Counted from the stretch's first letter, positions 17,748 to 26,149 are shown. The stretch: DNA of 64,000 nucleotides from Guptibacillus hwajinpoensis (GCA_016841765.1 JAENYN010000002.1:115500-179499); one strand, 5' to 3'. The notes: generated by a model from the sequence alone, not told the origin. Numbers and translations are program-made.

Positions 17748-17785
17748 GAAAAAGCTGCATCGGAGTTGAAATCTCCAAAGCAGCT
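17748..17785 (-). terminator. Terminator of the zinc alcohol dehydrogenase gene
   Basis: Read on the minus strand, AGCTGCTTTGGAG and CTCCGATGCAGCT form an imperfect stem around ATTTCAA, followed by TTTTTC. Confidence 0.75.
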
Positions 17786-17797
17786 CGGCAGGCACCT

Positions 17798-18931
17798 TTA
17801 AGGTTTTAAAACAACTTTTATACAGCTGTCTTCGCGATCATGGAAAAGCTGATAGCCTTTTTGGGCTTCTTCCAGAGGAATTCTGTGGGTGATGATATCC
17901 GTCGGGTCGAATTGCCCTTCTTTGATCATATTGAAAAGCTCCGGCATATAGTGGATGACAGGGGCCTGGCCCATTGTCAGGGTGATGTTCCTTGAGAAAA
18001 ACTGGCCGAGCGGAAAGCCGTTATAGACGAGCCCGTATACGCCGGTCAGCTGGACGCGGCCGAATTTGCGCACCGCTTTGGAGGCTGTTTCAATCGCACT
18101 CAGTGTGCCGCCCTGCAGCATGAGGGTGGTTTCGACTTTTTCGATTGTGGACTTTTTGCCGTCCATGCCGACAGCATCGATGACAACATCCGCTCCGCCT
18201 TTTGTTTCTTCCTTCAGAAGATCGCCGATTCCATCAACTTTTTCGAAATTATACGTTTCCACACTATTTGTCCGTTTGGCATGGTCGAGCCGGTAATCAA
18301 GCATGTCGACGGCGATAACCCGTTCGGCGCCTTTCATCCAGGCGAATTTCTGGGTAAGGAGTCCGACAGGCCCGGATCCGAGGACAATGACGGTGTCGCC
18401 TTCTTTTACACCGCTGTTTTCAACACTCCAGTAGGCTGTCGGAATGATATCGGATAAAAACAGCACCTGGTCGTCGGTAAGCTCGGCATCTTCAGGAACG
18501 ACAAAAGAAGAGAAGTCTGCATAAGGGACGCGCAAGTATTCGGCCTGGCCGCCCGGATAGTTACCGAACTTTTTTGTGTAGCCGAAATATGCACCCGAAT
18601 CAAAGTGCGGATTGGAGTTGTCGCACTGGCTTTCCATGTTGTTATTGCAATAAAAGCAGTGGCCGCATGATACGTTAAACGGAATGACGACCCTGTCGCC
18701 TTTTTTCACTTTGGTTACACCGGGACCGACTTCTTCAACAATTCCCATCGGCTCATGGCCGATGATGTAATCGTCTTCGATTTTCATTGTCTTCTTATAA
18801 AGGTGCAAGTCGGATCCGCAGATTGCCGTACTTGTAATCCTGACAATCATATCATCGTCTTTCAAAATCTTCGGTGCCTCGACGTCCTTGACTTCAACTT
18901 CTTCTCTGCCCTGCGATGTTACAGCTTTCAT
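17798..18931 (-). CDS. Zinc-dependent alcohol dehydrogenase (MDR family)
   Basis: This 377-residue medium-chain dehydrogenase has catalytic zinc ligands C38, H59 and E60 ([14 protein letters not shown]) and structural zinc cysteines 89, 92, 95 and 103 (CGHCFYC..., C). The nucleotide loop is [10 protein letters not shown]. It resembles the glutathione-independent formaldehyde dehydrogenase-like subgroup (FDH_like), which uses NAD+. The start is ATG 18931 after AAGGAGTGAGG; the frame continues far upstream but only as noise. The role may be aldehyde or alcohol oxidation; the exact substrate is uncertain. Confidence 0.88.
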   Translation of the reverse strand: MKAVTSQGREEVEVKDVEAPKILKDDDMIVRITSTAICGSDLHLYKKTMKIEDDYIIGHEPMGIVEEVGPGVTKVKKGDRVVIPFNVSCGHCFYCNNNMESQCDNSNPHFDSGAYFGYTKKFGNYPGGQAEYLRVPYADFSSFVVPEDAELTDDQVLFLSDIIPTAYWSVENSGVKEGDTVIVLGSGPVGLLTQKFAWMKGAERVIAVDMLDYRLDHAKRTNSVETYNFEKVDGIGDLLKEETKGGADVVIDAVGMDGKKSTIEKVETTLMLQGGTLSAIETASKAVRKFGRVQLTGVYGLVYNGFPLGQFFSRNITLTMGQAPVIHYMPELFNMIKEGQFDPTDIITHRIPLEEAQKGYQLFHDREDSCIKVVLKP

Positions 18932-19120
18932 TGCCTCACTCCTTAAAAGATGATGGATGCTACATGTAAAGGGTTCCCATGGATACCGGCGAATAAACGG
19001 CTGGAAATGGCACTTGCAAAGCTGGATAAGTGAGTTGTGAATATCCGACGGGACTGCTATCGTGGACATAAGAAAAAAGATTATACGACAGGTGCCTGTC
19101 ACTGTGTAGGAGTGAAACAT

Positions 19121-20107
19121 ATGATCAGATTTGGTGTAGTTGGGACGAATTGGATTACAGATGCTTTTCTTGAAGGGGGTCGGGCTGTTTCGGGATTTGA
19201 GCTTGCTGCTGTGTACTCGCGTATGGAGGAACGGGCGCAGGCGTTTGCCAAAAAACATGGGGCCCGTCATACTTTTACGAATCTTCATAAGATGGCGGAA
19301 AGTGAGCTGATCGATGCAGTGTATATTGCCAGCCCGAATTCGCTGCATGCGGAACAGGCGATATTATTTATGGAAAACGGCAAGCATGTGCTCTGTGAAA
19401 AACCGCTTGCTTCCAATTCGGCTGAAGTGGAGGCGATGTTTGCGGCCGCCAGTAAGAATGGGGTCGTCCTGATGGAAGCGGTGAAGACGACGTTTTTGCC
19501 GGGCTTCAAAACGATTCAGGAGCACCTTTTTAAAATCGGCAGGCCGCGCCGCTATTTCGCCAGCTTCTGCAAGTACTCATCCCGTTATGATGCATACCGG
19601 CGCGGCGAAGTGCTGAATGCTTTCAATCCGAAGTTTTCAAATGGGTCGCTGATGGACCTTGGCGTGTATTGCCTCTATCCACTCGCCGTCCTTTTCGGTG
19701 AGCCTGATGATGTGAAGGCGAATGGTGTGCTGCTCGAATCGGGTGTTGACGGAGAAGGGAGCCTGCTTCTTCACTACGGGGAAATGGAGGCGGTGATCAT
19801 GCACTCGAAAATTGTGGACTCACATATCCCATGTGAAATCCAGGGAGAGGACGGAAGCATGGTCATTGATAAAATATCGGAGCCGGAAAGGGTGGAAATC
19901 CGATACCGTGACGGAAGCGTGGAAGTCATTGAGGCCAGAATGGATCAACCGTCGATGAGCTATGAGGTTGAAGCCTTTTTGGGCTTGATTCGGGACGAGA
20001 AGATGGAGTCGGATATCAATTCCTACAGGCATTCAGCGGTTACGGCCGCCATCATGGAGACAGCCCGGAAGCAGATTGGGCTGGTGTATCCCGCTGACCG
20101 CAAATAA
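19121..20107 (+). CDS. Gfo/Idh/MocA family oxidoreductase
   Basis: The 328-residue protein has an N-terminal Rossmann domain (MIRFGVVGTNWITDAFLEGG), then AVYIASPNSLHAEQAILFMENGKHVLCEKPLASN containing the typical EKP lysine, and a C-terminal beta-sheet domain (FNPKFSNGSLMDLGVYCLYPLAVLFGEP). It is probably an NAD(P)-dependent sugar or polyol dehydrogenase. The start is ATG 19121 after TAGGAGTG. A 14-bp perfect palindrome (GACAGGTGCCTGTC) lies about 20 bp before the start. No sugar operon is adjacent. Confidence 0.88.
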   Translation: MIRFGVVGTNWITDAFLEGGRAVSGFELAAVYSRMEERAQAFAKKHGARHTFTNLHKMAESELIDAVYIASPNSLHAEQAILFMENGKHVLCEKPLASNSAEVEAMFAAASKNGVVLMEAVKTTFLPGFKTIQEHLFKIGRPRRYFASFCKYSSRYDAYRRGEVLNAFNPKFSNGSLMDLGVYCLYPLAVLFGEPDDVKANGVLLESGVDGEGSLLLHYGEMEAVIMHSKIVDSHIPCEIQGEDGSMVIDKISEPERVEIRYRDGSVEVIEARMDQPSMSYEVEAFLGLIRDEKMESDINSYRHSAVTAAIMETARKQIGLVYPADRK

Positions 20108-20151
20108 AGATGATTTTGGGCGGTCCAGCGGAGGGGGCATGCCGCTGAGCA

Positions 20152-20310
20152 TCACTTCTTATGCCGAGCTTTTAAAAATAAAAGGATCAGTTGATCGAGC
20201 TCCCGGCTCGCTGTCAATGTTACAACATGGTGGATCCCATACTTTTGTGCGAGGCTGCACATTTCTGCCCGCTTTTTTTCAATTTCCTTTTCGAGGCGAT
20301 TAGCTTTCAT
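20152..20310 (-). CDS. Spo0E-family aspartyl-phosphate phosphatase
   Basis: This short gene encodes 52 residues: it begins MKANRLEKEIEKKRAEM, continues with LAQKYGIHH and ends ASRELDQLILLFLKARHKK. The pattern of two helices with a SxELDxLI motif in the second helix is the Spo0E family signature. Such proteins dephosphorylate Spo0A~P (or similar response regulators) and delay sporulation. The RBS is weak (GTGGGAA next to ATG 20310); an in-frame GTG lies nine bases upstream. It is convergent with the Gfo/Idh gene and divergent from the XRE-PAS regulator. Confidence 0.75.
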   Translation of the reverse strand: MKANRLEKEIEKKRAEMCSLAQKYGIHHVVTLTASRELDQLILLFLKARHKK

Positions 20311-20561
20311 TTCCCACACATCCAATTAGTGTTCGCATTTTATAATTTTGTGCCTTTATGTATATACTTCTCTTAAATATTGGTAATAACTCTACAAGTA
20401 TAAACTTTATTATCGACAAAGGCTGTTTTTCCCATAAAAAACATTGCGTCAAATAGACGCAAAGCATTTTCGTGTGCAGGTTCATTCGTCCATACCTATT
20501 TGCGGTATGATGGAATAAAGACAGGTGGAAAATTCATTAATATATTGCAGGTGTAGGGATT

Positions 20562-21134
20562 ATGAAACGGGATTGGCTCATCAAGTTAAGAAAACATATC
20601 GGTCTGACACAGGAACAGGTGGCTTCTAAGTCTTTCATCAACAGGGGGTTCTATGCCCAAATTGAAAACGGGCAGCGGGACCCGAGTGCGGCAGTCGCTA
20701 AGAAAGTCGCGGCCGTTCTCGGATTCAATCCCACCATGTTCTTCAGCGATTATTTCAGTGATCCCTTCCAAATTGCGCTTGAAGGTTCCCCGGTTACGGT
20801 CGCCTATAGTGATCCTGAGTGCCGATATACATGGGTGTTCAATCCTTTTGCAGGACTCCTCGTCGAAGATATGCTCGGTAAGCGGCCGGATGACTTGCTT
20901 GTAAAAGGTGCTGAAAACCTAACAGTCATTATGAGGGAAGCGGCGGTGACCGGATCGCCGGTAAGGAAAGCGGTGCAGCTTGAGGTTGAGGATAAGAGAA
21001 AACCGTTTGATGTATATGCAAGGTGCCGCTGTGATGAAAATGGAAAAGCGGCGGGTATCGTCACGATTATCAGCGAGCTCGCTGAATCGGAAGTGGGCAG
21101 TTCCGAACCGCCTGCAGACTTACAATTGAATTAA
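20562..21134 (+). CDS. XRE-type HTH regulator with PAS domain
   Basis: The 190-residue protein has an N-terminal Cro/C1 helix-turn-helix (residues about 6-62: LRKHIGLTQEQVASKS, GFYAQIENGQRDPSAAVAKKVA). A PAS fold follows from about residue 75, with AYSDPECRYTWVFNPFAGLLVEDMLGKRPDDLL, strikingly like PAS domains of histidine kinases (RYTWVxNP). A PAC-like sheet closes it (VYARCRCDENGKAAGIV). It is probably a cytoplasmic repressor or activator that senses a small ligand. Targets are unknown. The Spo0E-like gene lies divergently about 250 bp away. A terminator follows. Confidence 0.82.
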   Translation: MKRDWLIKLRKHIGLTQEQVASKSFINRGFYAQIENGQRDPSAAVAKKVAAVLGFNPTMFFSDYFSDPFQIALEGSPVTVAYSDPECRYTWVFNPFAGLLVEDMLGKRPDDLLVKGAENLTVIMREAAVTGSPVRKAVQLEVEDKRKPFDVYARCRCDENGKAAGIVTIISELAESEVGSSEPPADLQLN

Positions 21135-21141
21135 TTAAGAC

Positions 21142-21172
21142 AAAATGCATCTGTTATTCAGGTGCATTTTTT
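21142..21172 (+). terminator. Terminator after the XRE-PAS gene
   Basis: Stem AAAATGCATCTG / CAGGTGCATTTT (one G-T pair) with a TTATT loop and a T tail. Confidence 0.88.
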
Positions 21173-21268
21173 CATGTTGAGCAGGTTTTCTTATTCATAA
21201 AGGAATCATGAATAAGGATGAAGAAATAAAAGTGGACTGGAATTTTTCAGGAAAGAAGGAAGGGAAGA

Positions 21269-21727
21269 ATGAAAAAACAAGTCGCGGCTGTCGTGTTTGA
21301 TTCGGCATACGGTAACACGGAGTCTGTCGCAAGAAGGATTGCAGCTGTTTTAGGGGTCCGTTTTGATACTGAAGTTCTGCAGGCGGGCACGTTTGAACCT
21401 GGTGCTCTCACCGACTTTGACTTTCTTGTTTTAGGCTGCCCGACCCAGAGACACAGAGAATCCCCTGCCATGGAGAAATTAGTGGCTGGACTAGATGCGG
21501 TAAGCTTGAAGTCCAGGAAAGCAGCTGTCTTCGATACCCGATATGACATCCCCCGATGGCAATCCGGTTCTGCGGCCGTCAGGCTTTCAAGACGGCTGCA
21601 AAGATGCGATCTTCAGCCGATTGTTCAACCGAAAAGCTTTTTCGTGGCAGGGAGACAGGGCCCGCTTCAACCAGCTCAGTTGGATGAAGCCGAAGAATGG
21701 ACAAGGGTGATTCTGTCAAAACTGTAA
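21269..21727 (+). CDS. Flavodoxin-like protein
   Basis: This 152-residue protein begins MKKQVAAVVFDSAYGNTESVARRIA; the SAYGNTE loop matches the FMN phosphate loop (T/SxTGNT-like). A second flavin-loop region GCPTQRHRESPAME follows. It is probably an FMN electron carrier or flavodoxin-family sensor in the cytoplasm. The start is ATG 21269 after AAGGAAGGG. The GNAT gene follows 37 bp later and may be co-transcribed. Confidence 0.82.
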   Translation: MKKQVAAVVFDSAYGNTESVARRIAAVLGVRFDTEVLQAGTFEPGALTDFDFLVLGCPTQRHRESPAMEKLVAGLDAVSLKSRKAAVFDTRYDIPRWQSGSAAVRLSRRLQRCDLQPIVQPKSFFVAGRQGPLQPAQLDEAEEWTRVILSKL

Positions 21728-21764
21728 CATAATCTGGTAACTTTTTTGTGAAAGGCATGATCCG

Positions 21765-22268
21765 ATGAAGGTCCTCGAAACAAAGCGCCTGCGGTTAAGG
21801 ACGATGGAAGAAACGGATGTTGACAATTTAATGATGATTTTCACGGATCCTGTAGCGATGAAGTATTATCCGGCCACAAAGGACAGGGCGGAAACGGTTG
21901 AATGGATCCGGTGGACCCTGGATAACTACCGGAAGTTCGGGATGGGGATGTGGGTTGCCGAACTGAAAGAAACCGGACAGTTTGCGGGCCAGTGCGGGCT
22001 TGTCCCGCAGAAAATCGGGGATAAAGTGGAGCTTGAACTTGGGTATTTGTTTGTAAGGGAATATTGGGGGCAGGGGCTTGCGACAGAAGCGGCCCAGGCA
22101 TGCAAACAGTACGGCTTTCAGCAACTCGGCCTGGAACGGATCATTTCGTTGATTGACCCGGGTAACGTTCCTTCTGTCAGGGTGGCTGAACGGGCTGGTA
22201 TGCGGTTTGAAAAGGAGATTATGAAATGGGAGAAGCTTATACATTTGTATAGTGTTCTTGGGGAGTAG
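21765..22268 (+). CDS. GNAT N-acetyltransferase (RimJ/RimL type)
   Basis: The 167-residue protein has the RimJ-like opening LETKRLRLRTMEETDVDNL, the acetyl-CoA region LELGYLFVREYWGQGLATEAAQACKQYGF with its Q/RxxGxG/A-type loop, and LIDPGNVPSVRVAERAGMRFE. It probably acetylates a protein N-terminus or a small amine. The start is ATG 21765 with GTGAAAGGC upstream. A run of short repeats and palindrome copy 5 lie directly after the stop. Confidence 0.87.
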   Translation: MKVLETKRLRLRTMEETDVDNLMMIFTDPVAMKYYPATKDRAETVEWIRWTLDNYRKFGMGMWVAELKETGQFAGQCGLVPQKIGDKVELELGYLFVREYWGQGLATEAAQACKQYGFQQLGLERIISLIDPGNVPSVRVAERAGMRFEKEIMKWEKLIHLYSVLGE

Positions 22269-22271
22269 GGA

Positions 22272-22343
22272 AGAGGGTGCATAAGAGGGTGCATAAGAGG
22301 GTGCCTGACCCCCAGCGCTTTAACGCGCCGGGGGTCAGGCACC
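22272..22343. repeat. 44-bp palindromic repeat, copy 5, with tandem left-arm stutter
   Basis: The palindrome is 22300-22343. Before it the 12-bp word AGAGGGTGCATA occurs twice in tandem (22272 and 22284) and then merges with AGAGGGTGCCTGAC of the left arm. This is the second copy in the window (with copy 4) in which only the left end is multiplied. Confidence 0.93.
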
Positions 22344-22399
22344 CCGGGCTCGTAGCCTTCATGAGAAACTGTAGAACTTTTAAGTTCTTTTAATTGCAT
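22344..22399 (-). pseudogene. 5' stump of a gene downstream of the ATPase gene
   Basis: An ATG at 22399 on the minus strand is preceded by a good AGCGAGGTGG. It opens a frame reading MQLKELKSSTVSHEGYEPG that runs straight into palindrome copy 5. After the palindrome the frame is only the antisense of the GNAT gene. It therefore looks like the first 19 or so codons of a lost second gene in an operon with the ATPase gene at 22475-24304. The family cannot be identified from so few residues. Confidence 0.5.
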
Positions 22400-22474
22400 A
22401 TTTTTCCACCTCGCTTTCTATTCTAATTATATTGTGAAATAACCAATATTTACTACTAAAATATCTGACTATTA

Positions 22475-24304
22475 TTAAGCATGGGTTAAAACCAAGTTAC
22501 TACCTTCAGTACTTTGGATTTTACGAACAATCTCTTGAACAACAATATTATCTAACTTTAAGCATGTGCTAAGAATTTTATTTTTTGTTGCGTTATCATT
22601 ATTGTTTAAATGCAATCCGTCATTATACAGGGGTTGAAGTAAGAAAAAATCTTCAGGGACAATTACACCTTGTCCAACAGCATAGTTCAGCTTTTTTATT
22701 GTAGTGTGAGTTTCAATATATTTCGTTTTTTCCTCATCAGTAGATAGCCAATCATATACTAACTTTTCTATCTTTACTCTAATCGCACATATTATCTTTA
22801 ACGGGTCGTACCTATCACCATTTAAAAACTTTTCAATTTCATTATGTATCATCTCATAAAAAAGTGAAGAATCATGATAGTCATTATTATTAATTAACGG
22901 TTTATCACTTGCAGAAAATTGGAAGCCTTCAGGATGATAATGTATATAATATGTCTCTAAGTTTTCTGCTAACTCTCGATGGTGGGCTTTATTACTTCTA
23001 ATTTTAAGTAATTCTAACATGGTCCTATCTGGAGTATATGGGTAATTTTTTAAATAATGGATTTTAGGTTTATTAAAATAATAGTTATTGAAAAGTGTTG
23101 GGTCTAAATGGGTTAATATTATTGGAAACAACACTTTACCGTTTTCTCTACAATCTTCTATCATCTTTGATAAATAGTACTGAACAATCAGCATGTTAGA
23201 ACCATCAAGATAATCAAAAATTTCATCTATAATTAGAACTCCAATGTCTTTTGTGAATTTAACCCTAAACTTGGAAAGGTTAGATATAAAACTTAAAACA
23301 TCTCTTTCACCGTTAGACATTTTATTAGCAGCTAAAAATTCAATAACAAGTTTATTTCTTGTTTCTTTTGTTTTTATAGTTCTTCCAGTTGTATTAAATG
23401 TTTGTAGTTTATAGTCTATATCTTTACGAATCTCAACATATTCTAAATATGTTTTAGCTTTTTTTATATCACTACCCATTTCCTTAATTACTTCAATAAT
23501 TTGAATTGAGGTTAATAATAAATCTTTTTCGTTTTCTTCTTTTAACTCGAAAGTGAGGTTTTCTAATCCCTCTACAATATTTAGTGCTTCTGAGAGTATT
23601 GTATTTTCTTTAAAAGATGTTATTGAATCACTTGAAATACTACTTTTTATTCTTGAAGCTGAACCACTTTCCGACATTTGTTCAAAGAGTAGGTTAATTA
23701 TTTTTTGTGGTCTTACCTGTTTTGAACACTTGTTAAGAATGGCAAAGTTATCACAAATTATTGTTAAATTTTTTACACTTTTAAATATTTCTGCAATATT
23801 TAGAAAAACTTTGCCTTTTCCCTCAAACTTCTCTCTAAATTCACTTATCTTATAAGGGATTTCAACTTTTTTAGGTACATTTTTATAAATTTCTAAATCT
23901 CGCACACCTAAACTTGCTGTTCCTGTAGAAAACCCCCCATACCTTCGAGAGGTGCTTTTTGCATAGACTGGATTGTTAATCACATATGTATCAATTAACG
24001 GACTGATTTGATTCTTTGTTGTATCAGCTTCAAGAGTTTGTATGCCAACACCATCTAGCTGAAGTTCAAGTGCTAATGAAGGAAGGTTTGTTTCGTCACC
24101 CTTATAAAAATCTTCTTGTTCCAATTCAATTTTGCTGGACTTCAGTGCTTTAAAAGCCGCAGCAAGTGTGCTTTTACCAAATCCATTAGGTGCTACAAAT
24201 AAATTAGGGAAATTTGCATGTAATTCATTAAAAGTTAGTTCATATAAATCTTTCCCCTTAACATTTTCTATTTTAATACTACTAATCTTGTTAATTGTTC
24301 TCAA
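22475..24304 (-). CDS. SMC/RecN-like AAA ATPase in an A+T-rich insert
   Basis: This 609-residue protein has Walker A VAPNGFGKST (residues 37-46), an ABC-type signature MSNGERDVLSF (around 330) and Walker B VLIIDEIFDYLDG (around 355). The middle is helical and the C-terminal 200 residues hold LKIICAIRVKIEKLVYDWL and LYNDGLHLNNND. This is the layout of stand-alone OLD/RloC/SMC-like ATPases, many of which serve in phage defence, usually with a nuclease partner. Base composition is far more A+T-rich than the flanks. The start is uncertain: TTG 24304 is very close to GGAAGG. The exact family is not recognised. A stump of a possible partner gene lies immediately downstream. Confidence 0.72.
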   Translation of the reverse strand: MRTINKISSIKIENVKGKDLYELTFNELHANFPNLFVAPNGFGKSTLAAAFKALKSSKIELEQEDFYKGDETNLPSLALELQLDGVGIQTLEADTTKNQISPLIDTYVINNPVYAKSTSRRYGGFSTGTASLGVRDLEIYKNVPKKVEIPYKISEFREKFEGKGKVFLNIAEIFKSVKNLTIICDNFAILNKCSKQVRPQKIINLLFEQMSESGSASRIKSSISSDSITSFKENTILSEALNIVEGLENLTFELKEENEKDLLLTSIQIIEVIKEMGSDIKKAKTYLEYVEIRKDIDYKLQTFNTTGRTIKTKETRNKLVIEFLAANKMSNGERDVLSFISNLSKFRVKFTKDIGVLIIDEIFDYLDGSNMLIVQYYLSKMIEDCRENGKVLFPIILTHLDPTLFNNYYFNKPKIHYLKNYPYTPDRTMLELLKIRSNKAHHRELAENLETYYIHYHPEGFQFSASDKPLINNNDYHDSSLFYEMIHNEIEKFLNGDRYDPLKIICAIRVKIEKLVYDWLSTDEEKTKYIETHTTIKKLNYAVGQGVIVPEDFFLLQPLYNDGLHLNNNDNATKNKILSTCLKLDNIVVQEIVRKIQSTEGSNLVLTHA

Positions 24305-24632
24305 TCCTTCCTATAGTAAATCCTTCCATTATATTACCATATGTTGGTTTAGCAGGGTGTTGTAAATTTATTATCTGTTACCTATAAAGTATGTAGAATG
24401 TTGATACTGAAGGGTTTGATGGACAATTATAAAAACTCCTAATCTTTAATAGTTTGGGGGTTATTTAATTTGGTGTATGTAAATGCATTTATTCCTGATT
24501 GAGAGTATCAGGTATTCAACAAGATGCAGTATTAACAAGAAAAATTTCCCATTTAGTCTGTTTATAAGTACCAAAGTGTGATAAGATATCCATGTTATTT
24601 TATGTAAAATTCATAAGAAAGTAGGGGGAGAA
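24305..24632. other. A+T-rich intergenic region
   Basis: No gene is apparent on either strand. The composition matches the ATPase gene, so the foreign insert probably extends into it. A small CCTGAT...ATCAGG hairpin occurs near 24494-24512. The RBS of the Ltp gene (AGTAGGGGGAG) lies at the right end. Confidence 0.5.
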
Positions 24633-25301
24633 ATGGAATTTGTAGGAGGTTTATTGCTTATCGGCGGGTTGATTGCGATTCCGGTCTTCTTGGTGTTTGC
24701 ATTCATTGCCCTGGCAAGGAAAACAGGTCTGGCGAAAAAGCGTTTCATGTCTGCAGCGGCAAGTTTGGCGGTTGTAATCATAGGAGGCATCATCATCGGC
24801 ACGACGGCAGAACCGGCCGAAGAGACAGCGGCTGTCAAATCCGCTGACATGGAAGAAAAAGCAGAAGAGCCGAAAGCTGAAGTTGAAGAACCGAAGGCCG
24901 AAGAACCTAAGAAAGAAGAACCTAAAGAACAAAAGGCCGAAGAGCCAAAAGCCGAAACACCAAAAGAGGAACCAAAGGAAGAGCCGAAAGAGGAACCAAA
25001 AGAGCCGGAAAGAACATTGGCCCAGGAAAACGCACTGCAAACGGCAGCCAATTACCTGGACTATACAGCGTTCTCCAAAAGCGGCCTGATTGAACAGCTA
25101 GAATTCGAAGGGTATAGCACAGAAGACGCCACATTTGCCGTTAATAACATTCAAGTCGACTGGAATGAGCAAGCGGTCAAAGCTGGCGAAAATTACTTGG
25201 ACTATACGGCATTCTCCAGAAGTGGCTTAATCGAGCAACTGGTGTTTGAAGGCTTCACCACGGAGCAGGCGACATATGCAGTTGACCAAATTGGTCTATA
25301 A
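24633..25301 (+). CDS. Membrane-anchored protein with two Ltp repeats
   Basis: The 222-residue protein has two N-terminal TM segments (residues 3-27 and 41-57), a Pro/Lys/Glu-rich linker of about 60 residues made of PKEE-like words, and two tandem Ltp-type repeats near 133-173 and 181-222. Each holds NYLDYTAFSxSGLIEQL and an EGxxTExATxAV segment. The domain is known from the Streptococcus phage TP-J34 superinfection-exclusion lipoprotein, which blocks DNA entry, but it is also common on Firmicute chromosomes with unknown roles. It lies next to the putative defence ATPase. The start is ATG 24633. Confidence 0.8.
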   Translation: MEFVGGLLLIGGLIAIPVFLVFAFIALARKTGLAKKRFMSAAASLAVVIIGGIIIGTTAEPAEETAAVKSADMEEKAEEPKAEVEEPKAEEPKKEEPKEQKAEEPKAETPKEEPKEEPKEEPKEPERTLAQENALQTAANYLDYTAFSKSGLIEQLEFEGYSTEDATFAVNNIQVDWNEQAVKAGENYLDYTAFSRSGLIEQLVFEGFTTEQATYAVDQIGL

Positions 25302-25666
25302 ATAGAAATTACACTGAAGCCTAATCCCAATGAACATATAAGGTAAGTCCAAATAAGTGAAGTGATGCTTCGAGTATTGCGAAGAGTATCAAGAAGCCGA
25401 TAGTGTTGACGTCAAGGAGCTCGGCCTTCAGGTTGAGGAAATCCTGGCTGAAAAGAAGTAGGTTGTTGGGTAAAAAACTTTTTATGGCCAAACTCCTAAA
25501 GAGAGTGCCTGACCCCCTGCGCGTTAAAGCGACGGGGGTCAGGCACTCTTTCCGCAATTCAACGTTCAAGTCACCCAACCACAGGGTATAGAATACAAAC
25601 TCCATTACCACCCAACTAACAATCACAGCACAAAAACCATCAAGCTACGAGCAAGGAGGAACACAA
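25302..25666. other. Gene-free region with possible gene remnants and palindrome copy 6
   Basis: The plus strand near 25375-25460 carries a short stretch with coding-like codons reading EEYQEADSVDVKELGLQ, then VEEILAEKK and a stop, but with an in-frame stop just upstream. The minus strand shows short hydrophobic stretches. Neither has a start signal. These are probably decayed fragments. The RBS for the next gene (AGCAAGGAGG) is at the right end. Confidence 0.35.
25503..25548. repeat. Palindromic intergenic repeat, copy 6 (variant)
   Basis: Arms GAGTGCCTGACCCCC and GGGGGTCAGGCACTC show a compensating change at the outer end (GT to AG-type change mirrored in both arms), while the inner part has an uncompensated mismatch. 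It lies between the Ltp and DUF2243 genes. Confidence 0.92.
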
Positions 25667-26104
25667 ATGGAAACAAATAATCATAACTTATTCATTTCAG
25701 CCATTCTGCTAGGACTCGGCGCCGGCGGTGCAATAGACGGCATCGTTTTCCATCAGCTGCTGCAGTGGCATCATATGCTTGACCATGATCATACCGGCCT
25801 GGCGATTTTTACTGACGGGCTGTTTACCATTTTGTTTTCCGCTTTGCTCTTTTGGGGAGCTATTAATCTATTTCGCCATGCCAGCCGCGGGGAATTGGGC
25901 ACGAGCCTCCGGACGTTCATTGCCGGCATTATAATGGGGAGCGGGGCATTCAATCTGATCGAGGGTATTATCGATCACCATATTCTGCAGCTGCACCGGG
26001 TCCGTCCCGCTGCAGAAAACCCGCTGGCATATGATATTGCCTTCCTGCTTATCGGCCTGGTGTTGCTTGGAATCGGCTGGATGCTGAAGCCGAAGGAGGA
26101 ATGA
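25667..26104 (+). CDS. DUF2243 membrane protein, paralogue 2
   Basis: This 145-residue four-TM protein is closely related to the product at 17231-17677: both have GGAIDGIxFHQLxQWHHM, ILTDGLF/FTDGLFT and GxFNLxEGIIDHHILQxHRVRP. The start is ATG 25667 after AGCAAGGAGG. It is the last gene before the nos operon but ends in its own terminator and is separated by the FNR-type promoter, so it is a separate unit. Role unknown. Confidence 0.87.
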   Translation: METNNHNLFISAILLGLGAGGAIDGIVFHQLLQWHHMLDHDHTGLAIFTDGLFTILFSALLFWGAINLFRHASRGELGTSLRTFIAGIIMGSGAFNLIEGIIDHHILQLHRVRPAAENPLAYDIAFLLIGLVLLGIGWMLKPKEE

Positions 26105-26149
26105 AGCGGAATGACTGCCGCTTGTAATTCAAATTGTATTAAACCATAA

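Noticed and set aside
19088..19101. GACAGGTGCCTGTC palindrome before the Gfo/Idh gene as an operator
   Set aside because: It could be an operator, but its GGTGCCTG core resembles the dispersed palindrome arm, so a repeat remnant is as likely; not listed as a site.
18932..19348. N-terminal extension of the alcohol dehydrogenase
   Set aside because: The frame is open by chance; the family start and a good RBS lie at 18931.
25321..25626. 101-codon minus-strand frame with hydrophobic parts
   Set aside because: It runs through palindrome copy 6 and has no RBS; at most it contains fragments of a lost gene.
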